DNA of 64,000 nucleotides from Sediminicola sp040566555 (GCF_040566555.1 NZ_JBEWYP010000002.1:186001-250000), one strand, 5' to 3'; positions 26,837 through 36,410 are shown, counted from the first letter of the stretch. The notes: generated by a model from the letters alone, not told the origin. Numbers and translations: made by a program.

Positions 26837-28525
26837 CTAATGCAAGTCCCTGAGCTTCAATTGTAGGCTCACATTGCCCTGCCATTCATTTTCGTCCAAA
26901 GAATACACCGCACTAAAAGATTGTTGATTGGCCACTATCTGTAATTTATCCCCTAAATTAAAACCAATACCTCCAATAGGACCATTGCCATATTGAGTGG
27001 CGGTAAGTTTAAGATGTTTTTCATCTTGTCCCACCCCTTTGGCATACCCTGTATCCTTTAAATTATCCGTCATAAATACGGGTGACAGGTTTCCTGGACC
27101 AAAAGGGGCAAATTGTTTCAATATCCGCATCAATTTTGGGGTAATATCAGCGAGGTCAATTTGGGCATCTATCAGTATTTCTGGCGTCAATAGGTTGATG
27201 TCAATCGTTTCCGATACCACTTTTTCAAACTTCGCTTTAAAAGCCGCGTACTGCTCTTCCAAAAGGGTAAGTCCGGCTGCATATTTATGTCCGCCAAACT
27301 GTTCAATGCAGTCGGCACAACCTTCAAGGGCATTGTACACATCAAAACCCTTTACGGACCTGGCGGAAGCCGCTAGTTTGTCCCCACTTTTTGTAAAGAC
27401 CAGGGTTGGCCTATAATAGGTTTCGGTGAGTCGGGATGCTACAATACCAATGACCCCTTTGTGCCAAGTATCCTTATAGACCACAGAGGTATAGCGCTCT
27501 TCCTCCTTGTTTTGTTGGATCTGCAATAGGGCTTCTTGGGTGATTTCCTGATCCAGTTCCCTTCTGTCGGCATTATATTTCTCTATCCCTGCAGCTAATT
27601 TTTCTGCCTGGGACAAATCTGTTTCGGTCAACAAATTCACGGCATGTTGCCCATGTTCCATCCTTCCCGCTGCATTGATACGGGGGGCGATGATAAAGAC
27701 AACATCGGTAATGGTAAATTCTTGTTTTTTGGTCTGTTGCATGATAGCCCTAAAACCAGCCCTAGGATTAGAATTGATAACTTGCATCCCAAAATAGGCC
27801 AAAACTCTGTTCTCCCCTGTTATCGGAACAATATCTGCCCCAATGGCGGTGGCAACAAGATCTAAAAAGGGTATCACATCTTCTATGGTTTCCCCTTTTC
27901 TCGATCCAAGCGCCTGAATCAGTTTAAATCCTACCCCACAGCCACAGAGTTCGTCATAAGGGTAGTTACAATCATTCCGCTTTGGATCCAAAACTGCAAT
28001 AGCTTGGGGTAATGACTCTCCCGGCCGGTGATGGTCGCATATTATAAAATCTACGCCCTTTTCTTTGGCATAAGCTACCTTGTCTATGGCTTTGATCCCG
28101 CAATCCAGGGCAATGATCAACGTAAACCCATTGTCTTCCGCAAAATCTATTCCAGCATATGAAACACCATATCCCTCCCCATACCTATCTGGAATATAGG
28201 TCGCAACGTTGGGATAGTACTGTAATAAATAGGACGATACCAAGGCAACTGCAGTGGTCCCATCCACATCATAATCTCCGTAGACCAAGATATTCTCCCC
28301 TTCAGCAATGGCCCGCTCAATACGCTCCACTGCCAAATCCATATCCTTCATTAAAAAAGGATTGTGCAATTGGGTCAGCTCAGGTCTGAAAAATGTTTTT
28401 GCAGCTTCAAAAGAATCAATACCGCGTTGTAACAATAAAAAAGCCACCAAAGGATCAACTTTAAGTTCGTAGGCAAACGCCATCACTTGTTTTTCTTCCG
28501 GTTTTGGTTTTAGCGTCCAGCGCAT
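26837..28525 (-). CDS. recJ: single-stranded-DNA-specific exonuclease RecJ
   Basis: A protein of 562 residues from ATG 28525 (the frame continues to a TTG at 28552). The DHH-phosphoesterase motifs are present: VYGDYDVDGTTAVAL, ALDCGIKA and CDHHRPGE, and the DHHA1 domain has FGGHKYAAGLTL. RecJ is a 5'-3' single-strand exonuclease used in recombination and mismatch repair. Length is normal. It lies upstream of nothing on its strand except the terminator region, and 43 bases after the OsmC gene, so the two may be co-transcribed. Confidence 0.93.
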   Translation of the reverse strand: MRWTLKPKPEEKQVMAFAYELKVDPLVAFLLLQRGIDSFEAAKTFFRPELTQLHNPFLMKDMDLAVERIERAIAEGENILVYGDYDVDGTTAVALVSSYLLQYYPNVATYIPDRYGEGYGVSYAGIDFAEDNGFTLIIALDCGIKAIDKVAYAKEKGVDFIICDHHRPGESLPQAIAVLDPKRNDCNYPYDELCGCGVGFKLIQALGSRKGETIEDVIPFLDLVATAIGADIVPITGENRVLAYFGMQVINSNPRAGFRAIMQQTKKQEFTITDVVFIIAPRINAAGRMEHGQHAVNLLTETDLSQAEKLAAGIEKYNADRRELDQEITQEALLQIQQNKEEERYTSVVYKDTWHKGVIGIVASRLTETYYRPTLVFTKSGDKLAASARSVKGFDVYNALEGCADCIEQFGGHKYAAGLTLLEEQYAAFKAKFEKVVSETIDINLLTPEILIDAQIDLADITPKLMRILKQFAPFGPGNLSPVFMTDNLKDTGYAKGVGQDEKHLKLTATQYGNGPIGGIGFNLGDKLQIVANQQSFSAVYSLDENEWQGNVSLQLKLRDLH

Positions 28526-28568
28526 AGTATTGGTATAGGTTTTAGCGTTCAAAAGGTGTCAAAAGGGA

Positions 28569-28991
28569 CTATTTATGGTGAAATATTGGCTTAATTTCCA
28601 GTTCGGCAAACTTTCTGAACATTTCCATCACCCCACAATATTTCTCAATGGACAAATCAATCGCCCTTTGTAATTTATGTTCCGACAAATTACTTCCATG
28701 AAAATGGTATTCTAGGGTCACCTTGTCATAAAATTTGGGATCCTCGTCGGTCAGGTTGGCTATGGTTTCCATATGAAACTCATCTACCTCCAATTTCATT
28801 TTCTTTATCATAGAAGCAATATCCAGCCCGGAACACCCAGCCAATGCCGACAACATAAGGGCTTTGGGTCTATACCCCTTTCCTTCGCCACCATTTTCGG
28901 GACCGGCATCTATAAGAAGATTCAACCCTGATGGATTAGTGCTTTCAAAGGCCATATTACCGAGCCATTTGGTAGAAATATGATTTGTCAT
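28569..28991 (-). CDS. OsmC family protein
   Basis: A 140-residue OsmC/Ohr-fold protein: AFESTNPSGLNLLIDAGPEN, then GGEGKGYRPKALMLSALAGC and GLDIASMIKKMKL with one redox cysteine (AGCSGLD). Family members reduce organic hydroperoxides with paired cysteines; here only the first cysteine of the pair is obvious and the second motif at the C-terminus reads KYCGVMEMF, which supplies it. The gene is divergent from the AhpD-like gene. Confidence 0.88.
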   Translation of the reverse strand: MTNHISTKWLGNMAFESTNPSGLNLLIDAGPENGGEGKGYRPKALMLSALAGCSGLDIASMIKKMKLEVDEFHMETIANLTDEDPKFYDKVTLEYHFHGSNLSEHKLQRAIDLSIEKYCGVMEMFRKFAELEIKPIFHHK

Positions 28992-29020
28992 GATCTTAAT
29001 TTTTTGTTACTTGTAGGATT

Positions 29021-29028
29021 CAAAAATA
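29021..29028 (-). promoter_or_regulatory. minus-7 promoter element of the osmC-type gene
   Basis: On the minus strand TATTTTTG (TAnnTTTG) lies 30 bases before the ATG at 28991, in the divergent region shared with the AhpD-like gene. Confidence 0.55.
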
Positions 29029-29046
29029 CAACATAAATATACAAAT

Positions 29047-29637
29047 ATGCCATTAGTCACACCCTTAGACCCATCCCATGATAACGAAACCGAAGAACTT
29101 GCAAAGTTCTTTAACGAGACCTTGGGATTCTGCCCAAATTCCGTGTTGACCATGCAACACCGACCTGCTATTTCAAAGGCATTTATCAACTTGAACAAAG
29201 CAGTAATGGCAAACGAAGGGAGGGTAACTTCCGCCTTAAAAAGAATGATCGCATGGGTCAGCAGTAATGCCACAGGATGCCGATATTGCCAGGCACATGC
29301 CATAAGGGCCGCAGAACGCTATGGGGCCGAACAGGAACAGTTGGACAATATTTGGGAATATCGCACCCATCCCTCATTTTCGGAAGCTGAAAGGGCCGCC
29401 TTGGATTTTTCCTTGTTGGCATCCCAAGTTCCCAATGCAGTGGACGAAGAGATAAAAAAGCGTCTGTATACCTATTGGAATGAAGGAGAAATTGTTGAAA
29501 TGTTGGGCGTTATCTCCCTCTTCGGGTATCTCAACAGATGGAACGATTCCATGGGAACCACCATAGAAGAAGGGGCTGTGGAGAGTGGCAACCAATACCT
29601 CGGGAAACACGGGTGGGAAAAAGGGAAACACATTTAG
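29047..29637 (+). CDS. carboxymuconolactone decarboxylase family (AhpD-like) protein
   Basis: A 196-residue all-helical protein with the AhpD-type redox motif CRYCQAHAIRAAERYG (CxxC plus the conserved His). This subgroup usually acts as a peroxidase or as a reductant of a peroxidase rather than as a decarboxylase. It is divergent from an OsmC-type peroxidase, which suggests a shared role in peroxide defence. The stop codon is directly followed by the adenine deaminase ATG. Confidence 0.88.
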   Translation: MPLVTPLDPSHDNETEELAKFFNETLGFCPNSVLTMQHRPAISKAFINLNKAVMANEGRVTSALKRMIAWVSSNATGCRYCQAHAIRAAERYGAEQEQLDNIWEYRTHPSFSEAERAALDFSLLASQVPNAVDEEIKKRLYTYWNEGEIVEMLGVISLFGYLNRWNDSMGTTIEEGAVESGNQYLGKHGWEKGKHI

Positions 29638-31263
29638 ATGAAAAAAATACTGGGCCAAGTAGTCTCCATAGAGAAGAAAAGTATCTTTTCCGCAGAGGTA
29701 ACCATTGATAATGGAAAGATCCTTTCCATTGTAAAAAAAGAACACGATCACAAAAATTATATCCTCCCTGGCTTTATAGATGCCCATATCCATATAGAAA
29801 GTTCTATGCTGGTGCCTTCAGAATTTGCCAGGCTGGCGGTATGCCACGGCACAGTGGCAACGGTCTCCGATCCCCACGAAATTGCCAATGTATTGGGTGT
29901 GGAAGGCGTGCAGTTTATGATTACAAATGGTAAAAAGTCGCCTTTGAAATTTCACTTCGGAGCTCCTTCCTGTGTGCCGGCAACTTCTTTTGAAACTGCG
30001 GGTGCCATTATAGACTCAGAGGGAATAAAAGAGCTTTTGGCGTCGCCAGATATTTATTATTTAGCAGAAATGATGAATTACCCTGGGGTGTTGTACAACG
30101 ATCCGGAGGTCTACAAGAAAATTGCCTGGGCAAAGCATTACAACAAACCCGTAGACGGTCACGCTCCTGGACTTCGTGGGGAAGAGGCTAAAAAATATTG
30201 TGCTGCGGGCATTACAACGGACCATGAATGCTTTACCAAGGAGGAGGCACAGGAAAAATTGGAATTGGGCATGAAAGTGATCATTAGGGAGGGAAGTGCT
30301 GCCAAAAATTTTGAAGCCCTCATCCCCTTACTCCCCGAGCATTTTGAAAAAATGATGTTCTGTTCGGATGACAAACACCCCGATGATCTGATCTTGGGCC
30401 ATATTAACGAACTCTGTGCACGGGCCGTGGCCAAGGGAATCGATTTCTTTAAAGTGCTTAAAGTAGCTTGCATCAACCCGGCCAAACACTATAATATGAA
30501 TGTTGGACTGCTCAAAGAGGGTGATGCCGCCGATTTTATTGTAGTGGATGATCTAAAGGATTTTAACGTAGTACAAACATATATCGATGGAGAATTGGTT
30601 GCAGAAAACGGCCGTTCCAAAATAGCGGCTATCCCCTTCGAAACTCCAAATAATTTTAAGGTAGAACCAAAAACAGCAAAGGACTTTTTCCTACAGCCCA
30701 GCGGGGGTCATATCCGTGTCATTGAGGCTTTGGACGGGGAACTCATCACCAAAGAGATTAAGGCAGAAAGTCTGGTTCAAAATGGCAACTTGGTGTCCAA
30801 CACATCCGCAGATATTTTAAAAATGGCCGTGGTTAACCGTTACAGCAACAACCCCCCTGCCATAGGTTTTATCAAAAATTTTGGTCTGAAAAAAGGAGCT
30901 ATAGCCAGCTCTGTGGCCCATGATTCCCATAACATTATTGTGGTGGGCACTACAGATGAAGAGATGTGTAAGGCGGTTAATCTGATTATAAAAAACCGAG
31001 GTGGTATTTGCGCCATTGGACCTGATGATAAAAAGAGTCTGGCCCTTCCGGTAGCAGGGATTATGAGCGATAAGGACGGCTGGGAAACGGGAAGGTTGTA
31101 CCAGGAAATAGATGGTATGTCCAAAATATTGGGTTGCACCCTAAAAGCGCCATTTATGACCTTATCTTTTATGGCCCTCCTTGTAATTCCCGATCTCAAA
31201 TTATCGGACAAAGGCTTATTTAGTGGGAGCACCTTTGAATTTGTAGACCTGCAGATTGGATGA
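29638..31263 (+). CDS. ade: adenine deaminase
   Basis: A 541-residue amidohydrolase. Metal-binding motif GFIDAHIHIESSMLVPSEFA, then THEC-like TTDHECFTKEEA, FCSDDKHPDDL and the C-terminal adenine deaminase domain with RNGG-like NRYSNNPPAIGFIKNFGLK and GSVAHDSHNI-type (SVAHDSHNIIVVG). These define the Ade family, which converts adenine to hypoxanthine with a binuclear metal site. Length matches. It directly abuts the AhpD-like gene. Confidence 0.93.
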   Translation: MKKILGQVVSIEKKSIFSAEVTIDNGKILSIVKKEHDHKNYILPGFIDAHIHIESSMLVPSEFARLAVCHGTVATVSDPHEIANVLGVEGVQFMITNGKKSPLKFHFGAPSCVPATSFETAGAIIDSEGIKELLASPDIYYLAEMMNYPGVLYNDPEVYKKIAWAKHYNKPVDGHAPGLRGEEAKKYCAAGITTDHECFTKEEAQEKLELGMKVIIREGSAAKNFEALIPLLPEHFEKMMFCSDDKHPDDLILGHINELCARAVAKGIDFFKVLKVACINPAKHYNMNVGLLKEGDAADFIVVDDLKDFNVVQTYIDGELVAENGRSKIAAIPFETPNNFKVEPKTAKDFFLQPSGGHIRVIEALDGELITKEIKAESLVQNGNLVSNTSADILKMAVVNRYSNNPPAIGFIKNFGLKKGAIASSVAHDSHNIIVVGTTDEEMCKAVNLIIKNRGGICAIGPDDKKSLALPVAGIMSDKDGWETGRLYQEIDGMSKILGCTLKAPFMTLSFMALLVIPDLKLSDKGLFSGSTFEFVDLQIG

Positions 31264-31293
31264 AATGACAAAAATCAGCCTCGCCTAGAAAGC

Positions 31294-32421
31294 TTATTGA
31301 ACTAAGAATTCCAGTAAAAAAATCGTCAGCATCCCCCAAAATGTACCAGTTGCCATACTGAGTATGGCCAGGACTATGGCGTGGGGCATCCATTTTTTAT
31401 TATAGGCCGCAGTGACTGCCGGGGCCGTGGCAATACCGCCTACATTGGCCATACTGGCAATAGGAACCCATGCCATGTTTAGGTTCAACGCCTTTGCCAA
31501 GCCCATCATGAACACAAAATGACCCAATAACCAAACCACCAAAAATCCGAGGAACTGGGTGTCAAAACCAAGGGTCTTTATTTGTAATTTAAGGCCCAGG
31601 ATGGCCATTACCACCAAAATAAGAACCCCACCAGCCCTTAATGCAAATCTAAAATTCCAGGACGGCAATACATTGCCCAATAGCAGCCCCAAAACAGAGA
31701 GCACCACTATCTTAACCACAAAAAGGGAAAACATCCAATTACAGAGAACCACAAATATTAACATCAAACACCCGCACCAAAAAGGCGGCAAAACCTTCCT
31801 TTCTTCGGTTCTGATCGTTTCAGGGAGGGCGACGTCTGAAATTTTAAACAAGGAATTTAAATACCTGCTTTTTTTAATGCATTGGAACATCAGAATGGTC
31901 CAAATATTCACCAAAACGGTATCCATGACCAAAACGGAAAGGAAAATATTTTCAGGACATTCAACCAATTCCTTTAATACCAGCTGACTGGTACTACCTC
32001 CGATCCAACTACCTACGATAGGCGGAATACCTTTCCAGTATCCTTCTTGAACCAAGGTATTGGTAATTAAATTTGTCTCGGAAAATCCCACCATCAAAAG
32101 CACAGGGAAGGTGGCTATGACCAAAGATCCAGAAACGAACAGCGCAATAGGCTTCCACCCGATGGACTTCAATTGTCCTAGGGACAAACTGCTCATCACG
32201 GCAATAATGGCAAGGGGTATAAAAAAATATTTGCTGTAATTATGAATAGTTGCCTGGGAAAAATCGGCACTTAGGATCACCGAAATCAGGGCGGGAATGA
32301 CATAGGCAAGCAAGATGGCCGGGACCCAGTCAAAAAGGGATTTAATATGCTTATTTTCCCATCGATCAAGAAAATAAACCGCTACCACGGTGAACAAGGA
32401 AATGAGCCAGGGTGTAATCAT
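31294..32421 (-). CDS. DUF819 family membrane protein
   Basis: A 375-residue protein from ATG 32421 (the frame runs on to TTG 32430) with about 10 membrane helices. WIGGSTSQLVLKELVECPEN and MANVGGIATAPAVTAAYNKK are signature segments of DUF819. Fold similarity links the family to cation/proton antiporter and glutamate-permease type carriers; the substrate is unknown. It is convergent with the adenine deaminase gene and 38 bases downstream of rsmI on the same strand. Confidence 0.85.
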   Translation of the reverse strand: MITPWLISLFTVVAVYFLDRWENKHIKSLFDWVPAILLAYVIPALISVILSADFSQATIHNYSKYFFIPLAIIAVMSSLSLGQLKSIGWKPIALFVSGSLVIATFPVLLMVGFSETNLITNTLVQEGYWKGIPPIVGSWIGGSTSQLVLKELVECPENIFLSVLVMDTVLVNIWTILMFQCIKKSRYLNSLFKISDVALPETIRTEERKVLPPFWCGCLMLIFVVLCNWMFSLFVVKIVVLSVLGLLLGNVLPSWNFRFALRAGGVLILVVMAILGLKLQIKTLGFDTQFLGFLVVWLLGHFVFMMGLAKALNLNMAWVPIASMANVGGIATAPAVTAAYNKKWMPHAIVLAILSMATGTFWGMLTIFLLEFLVQ

Positions 32422-32459
32422 TGCCCTCAATGTAGCACATTCCTCTCAATTTTGGGGAA

Positions 32460-33131
32460 CTAATTTTTCCCTCCAACCACGATTACAATCTCTCCCTTTG
32501 GGGGCTTGTTGGTATAATGGGCCAAAACTTCTGTTGCTGTTCCCCGGACGGTTTCTTCATACATTTTTGTAAGCTCCCTAGAAACGGAAACTGGTCTTTC
32601 CGATCCAAAATATTCCACAATATTGGTCAGGGTTTTGATCAATTTATGTGGCGACTCATAAAAGATGATGGTTCTGGTCTCTTCTGCCAACAATAATAGG
32701 CGGGTCTGTCTTCCTTTTTTCACCGGTAGAAAGCCCTCAAAGATAAATTTATCATTGGGAAGGCCACTGTTTACCAAAGCAGGAACAAAGGCCGTGGCGC
32801 CAGGAAGGCAATCAACTTCAATTCCATTTTCCACACAGGCCCTTGTCAAAAGAAATCCAGGATCCGAGATGGCCGGGGTCCCGGCATCGGAAATAAGGGC
32901 CATGGTTTCCCCTGCTTGCATCCTTTTCACCAAGGCATCCACCGTTTTGTGCTCATTGTGCATGTGATGGCTTTGCATTGGAGTCCCTATGGAATAGTGA
33001 TGCAGTAATTTGCCACTGGTTCTGGTGTCTTCGGCCAAGATCAAATCTACCTCCTTAAGGATTCTCAACGCTCTAAGTGTGATGTCTTCCAAATTGCCAA
33101 TTGGCGTAGGAACTATATATAATTTACCCAT
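32460..33131 (-). CDS. rsmI: 16S rRNA (cytidine(1402)-2'-O)-methyltransferase RsmI
   Basis: A 223-residue tetrapyrrole-methylase-fold protein. It opens LYIVPTPIGNLEDITLRALR, with LAEDTRTSGKLL, then ALISDAGTPAISDPGFLL and CLPGATAFVPAL, all diagnostic of RsmI. The enzyme 2'-O-methylates C1402 of 16S rRNA in the decoding site. The length is slightly short of the E. coli enzyme because the C-terminal extension is missing, as is usual in Bacteroidota. A TAnnTTTG promoter element lies just upstream within the intergenic hairpin region. Confidence 0.93.
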   Translation of the reverse strand: MGKLYIVPTPIGNLEDITLRALRILKEVDLILAEDTRTSGKLLHHYSIGTPMQSHHMHNEHKTVDALVKRMQAGETMALISDAGTPAISDPGFLLTRACVENGIEVDCLPGATAFVPALVNSGLPNDKFIFEGFLPVKKGRQTRLLLLAEETRTIIFYESPHKLIKTLTNIVEYFGSERPVSVSRELTKMYEETVRGTATEVLAHYTNKPPKGEIVIVVGGKN

Positions 33132-33148
33132 GTGGTCATGTAAAGGCT

Positions 33149-33156
33149 CAAAAATA
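33149..33156 (-). promoter_or_regulatory. minus-7 promoter element of rsmI
   Basis: On the minus strand TATTTTTG starts two bases after the hairpin that ends the upstream gene and lies 17 bases before the rsmI ATG. The U-run of the terminator and the T-run of the promoter are the same bases. Confidence 0.55.
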
Positions 33157-33157
33157 G

Positions 33158-33191
33158 GCAGCCGAAAATTGTTAACCCAATTTTCGGCTGC
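33158..33191 (-). terminator. terminator of the hypothetical gene upstream of rsmI
   Basis: A perfect 13-pair stem (GCAGCCGAAAATT with AATTTTCGGCTGC, loop of 8) is followed on the minus strand by CTATTTTTG. Confidence 0.75.
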
Positions 33192-33216
33192 GGTATTTAA
33201 TGATATTCAATATTTT

Positions 33217-33912
33217 TTATGAAAACCTGCGCTCGATCAATCCCATAAATCGTGCGGCATATTGCTCTTTCCCCTCCCAGTTATTATAATCTGGCTTTAC
33301 CATGTTGACTATAAAGGCAATGGACCGCTCTTCTGAGGCAATGGTATTTAATTGGGATATTACCCTATTATAGTCTTCTGTACTACCATTGAACAAATGC
33401 TTTACAAATGCCAAACGGTCATTAAGATCTACTTTTATCTCTTTTGCTGTTTTGCTCTGGGCAGTCGGCTGTACGGGAGCAGTAAATTCTGGAATAGGCT
33501 GTTCCTTTTTTGGTGGCTCAAATAGCTCCTTATCGTTCTTGGCATAGTTGGGCTGTGCCATAAATTCTGCCAAAACCTCATCTATCCCTTTCCCGTTGGG
33601 CATTTCCGAGACCATGTCCTTAATGGTATCTATCCCCGGAATGATTATATCTTCCTGATGTGGGTTGCTTTCTGGAACTTTGGAATTTGCTTCCATTACA
33701 GCAGTGGCCATTTTCTCAAATTTTGCTGCTATGGCATTTTTTGAAACATCTACTTCTACATCGGTTAACCTCTCGTCTATAAATTTAAGTACCGCCAATT
33801 TTTCATATAGTCCCCTAGCTGCTTCATACATATCGGAAATATTGCTCAAGTCCCTAGAGGTAATAATATCTGTGGATATGCGAACCAATTCTTCTTTAAG
33901 TTTTCTTTTCAT
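33217..33912 (-). CDS. conserved hypothetical helical protein
   Basis: Started at ATG 33912 (preceded by an A-rich leader), the protein has 231 residues; the open frame continues upstream to 33963, but that extension is basic and unlike the rest. It is largely helical, with a flexible middle rich in Pro, Glu and Lys (PPKKEQPIPEFTAPVQPTAQ) between an N-terminal helical region (AARGLYEKLAVLKFIDERLT) and a C-terminal one (DLNDRLAFVKHLFNGSTEDY, VKPDYNNWEGKEQYAARF). I do not recognise a characterised family. It may be one of the conserved Bacteroidota proteins without function. The rsmI gene follows on the same strand after a terminator. Confidence 0.7.
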   Translation of the reverse strand: MKRKLKEELVRISTDIITSRDLSNISDMYEAARGLYEKLAVLKFIDERLTDVEVDVSKNAIAAKFEKMATAVMEANSKVPESNPHQEDIIIPGIDTIKDMVSEMPNGKGIDEVLAEFMAQPNYAKNDKELFEPPKKEQPIPEFTAPVQPTAQSKTAKEIKVDLNDRLAFVKHLFNGSTEDYNRVISQLNTIASEERSIAFIVNMVKPDYNNWEGKEQYAARFMGLIERRFS

Positions 33913-34096
33913 CTTTCTTTTTTTTAATATCCGTGAACACCTGAATAAATCCTTGTTTATCAACCCTATAATAAAGCGTTTTACGCTTATTTACAACTTT
34001 TTTTGGCAACTAACCTCAAAGGCGTAATTTTTTAATAATTTTATGGTTCTATAAAATAGGAACGAAAAACACATTACTTTCGTCTAAAATTACAAA

Positions 34097-34744
34097 ATGT
34101 TTCTCGAAAATACTGTTAACCACAAAGAACAATTCGGCTGGATAGAAGTTATCTGCGGCTCCATGTTCTCAGGCAAGACCGAGGAACTGATCAGGAGGCT
34201 TAAACGCGCGCAATTCGCAAAACAAAAAGTAGAGATCTTTAAACCCATTGTGGATACCCGATACCACGAGGATATGGTGGTCTCACACGATGCCAATGAA
34301 ATAAGATCTACTCCAGTACCGGCAGCAGCAAACATCCGACTTTTGGCCGATGGATGCGATGTGGTTGGTATTGACGAAGCTCAGTTTTTTGATGATGAAA
34401 TTGTATCGGTATGTAACGATTTGGCGAATAAAGGGGTGCGGGTGTTGGTTGCTGGGTTGGATATGGACTTCAAAGGAAACCCTTTTGGACCCATGCCGGC
34501 TTTAATGGCAACCGCAGAATATGTGACTAAAGTACATGCTATCTGTACCAGAACCGGAAATTTGGCGAACTATAGTTTTAGGAAATCTACCGACGATAAA
34601 TTGGTTCTTCTTGGGGAAACGGATGAGTATGAGCCTTTGAGCAGGGCCGCCTACTTTAAGGCAATGCTTAAGGAAAGGGTTCGGAATATAGAGGTTAAAG
34701 AGGAAGAAGAAATAAAGCAGGATAAAAAAAGGTCGGATGCCTAA
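34097..34744 (+). CDS. tdk: thymidine kinase
   Basis: A 215-residue TK1-type kinase. The P-loop is GSMFSGKT (21-28), followed by the family motif VVGIDEAQFFDDE and, further on, VLVAGLDMDFKGNPFG. The zinc-binding region has AICTRTGN rather than two CxxC motifs, so the zinc site is reduced in this homologue. The enzyme salvages thymidine to dTMP. The last 8 bases overlap the alanine racemase start. Confidence 0.93.
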   Translation: MFLENTVNHKEQFGWIEVICGSMFSGKTEELIRRLKRAQFAKQKVEIFKPIVDTRYHEDMVVSHDANEIRSTPVPAAANIRLLADGCDVVGIDEAQFFDDEIVSVCNDLANKGVRVLVAGLDMDFKGNPFGPMPALMATAEYVTKVHAICTRTGNLANYSFRKSTDDKLVLLGETDEYEPLSRAAYFKAMLKERVRNIEVKEEEEIKQDKKRSDA

Positions 34745-35846
34745 AGCCACAGAAACGGTCCTAGAAATAGACCTAAGCGCCCTAGAACACAATTATCATT
34801 ATCTAAGGTCCAAAATTAAACCTTCCACAAAATTTCTGGGTGTCGTTAAGGCTTTTGCCTATGGCAATGACTCAGTGAGGGTGGCACAGAAGCTGGAAAG
34901 TTTGGGAGTTGATTATTTTGCCGTGGCCTATGCCAAAGAAGGAGTGGTTTTGCGAGATGCGGGAATTACATCCCCCATTTTGGTATTGCACCCCCTTCCT
35001 TCAGGTTTTGATAGTATCATTGAACGATGTTTGGAACCTAGCATCTATTCAGAATATATTTTGGACGCCTTTTTGGAGACTGCCAAAAGGCATGGCCAAA
35101 AAGACTATCCCATCCATCTGAAATTCAATACAGGTCTTAACCGTTTGGGTTTTAAAAAAGATCAGGTTCCTCAGCTCATAGATAAGTTGACCCCTAGAAA
35201 GGAAGTGAAAGTAGTCTCCATTTTTTCCCATTTGGCCGCTACAGAGGACAAGAATGAGCGAGAATTTACGATGGGGCAGATCAATACGTTTAAGGAAATT
35301 ATCCTGGAAGTTGAAGAACGATTGGGATACAGACCCAAATGCCATATTTTGAATACTTCCGGGATTATCAACTATCCCGAGGCCCAATTTGATATGGTGC
35401 GCAGTGGAATTGGCCTTTATGGCTATGGAAATGAGGCGAGGGTTGATGCAGAACTTCGCCCTATTGCGACCTTGAAAACAATCATTTCACAACTCCATGT
35501 TTTAGAAGCCAATGAAAGCGTTGGCTATAATAGAGCCTATAAAGTAGGTTCAAAAAAAGTTACCGCGACCTTACCTCTCGGCCATGCTGATGGCATAGGC
35601 AGACCCTATGGAAATGGAAAGGGTCAGGTCCTTATCAATGGCAAAATGGCGCCCATACTTGGGAACGTTTGTATGGATATGATCATGGTAGACGCCACCG
35701 GCATTGATTGTAAGGAAGGGGACGAGGTGATTATTTTTGGACCACAGACTTCCGCTGAAAAGATGGCAAATAGAGCCAATACTATTTCCTATGAATTGCT
35801 TACCGGGATCTCCCAGCGCGTAAAGCGTGTTTTCCTGGATGGCTGA
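34737..35846 (+). CDS. alr: alanine racemase
   Basis: A 369-residue fold-type III PLP enzyme. The PLP lysine is K38 in GVVKAFAYGND and the second catalytic residue is the Tyr in NESVGYNRAYKV. Phe follows where most enzymes have Asn (VKANAYG), a change often seen in Bacteroidota. It makes D-alanine for peptidoglycan. It overlaps tdk by 8 bases, so translation is likely coupled. Confidence 0.93.
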   Translation: MPKATETVLEIDLSALEHNYHYLRSKIKPSTKFLGVVKAFAYGNDSVRVAQKLESLGVDYFAVAYAKEGVVLRDAGITSPILVLHPLPSGFDSIIERCLEPSIYSEYILDAFLETAKRHGQKDYPIHLKFNTGLNRLGFKKDQVPQLIDKLTPRKEVKVVSIFSHLAATEDKNEREFTMGQINTFKEIILEVEERLGYRPKCHILNTSGIINYPEAQFDMVRSGIGLYGYGNEARVDAELRPIATLKTIISQLHVLEANESVGYNRAYKVGSKKVTATLPLGHADGIGRPYGNGKGQVLINGKMAPILGNVCMDMIMVDATGIDCKEGDEVIIFGPQTSAEKMANRANTISYELLTGISQRVKRVFLDG

Positions 35847-35872
35847 TATCTTCAAAGTTTTGTGACCTCCAG

Positions 35873-35880
35873 TATTTTTG
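35873..35880 (+). promoter_or_regulatory. minus-7 promoter element of mscL
   Basis: TATTTTTG (TAnnTTTG) lies 39 bases before the mscL ATG at 35920. The longer open frame would begin at TTG 35878, inside this element, which argues for the ATG. Confidence 0.55.
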
Positions 35881-35919
35881 GTTACATTAGTCAGATATCA
35901 ACCATTAAACTATAATTAC

Positions 35920-36342
35920 ATGGGCTTTTTTAAAGATTTTAAATCCTTTCTGATGAAAGGTGACATTGTTAGCTTGGCAACGGCCGTTGTTATTGGAGCT
36001 GCATTCAGCAAAGTTGTCAATTCCGCAGTGAATGACATTCTTATGCCAGTAATAGGGATATTTACTGGTGGAACCGACTTTACACAAAAATTCATCGCCT
36101 TGGACGGGGAGAGCTACGAAAGCTTAGCTGCGGCACAAGAAGCAGGTGCAGCGGTAATGACCTATGGAAATTTAGTACAGGCCGTGATCAATTTCGTCAT
36201 CGTTGGTTTGTTCATTTACCTATTCTTAAAGGCTTATGAGAACACCAAAAAGAAAGAAGAAGCAGCAGCACCTGCAAAACCGGCAGGACCAAGTCAGGAA
36301 CAACTTCTTATGGAAATAAGGGATTTGCTAGCTAAAAAATAA
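35920..36342 (+). CDS. mscL: large-conductance mechanosensitive channel MscL
   Basis: A 140-residue protein with two membrane helices: ATAVVIGAAFSKVVNSAVND in the first and AVINFVIVGLFIYLFLKAYE in the second. The N-terminal GFFKDFKSFLMKGDIVSLA and the periplasmic loop fit the family, as does the C-terminal helix (SQEQLLMEIRDLLAKK). The pore opens on membrane tension to release osmolytes. The start was chosen from the amphipathic N-terminal helix and the promoter. Confidence 0.95.
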   Translation: MGFFKDFKSFLMKGDIVSLATAVVIGAAFSKVVNSAVNDILMPVIGIFTGGTDFTQKFIALDGESYESLAAAQEAGAAVMTYGNLVQAVINFVIVGLFIYLFLKAYENTKKKEEAAAPAKPAGPSQEQLLMEIRDLLAKK

Positions 36343-36410
36343 TTAAAATATACATCTATACCCTATAAGGGGTATTGGATGTACCGCTACACTACTGTAG
36401 TTTAACTAAA

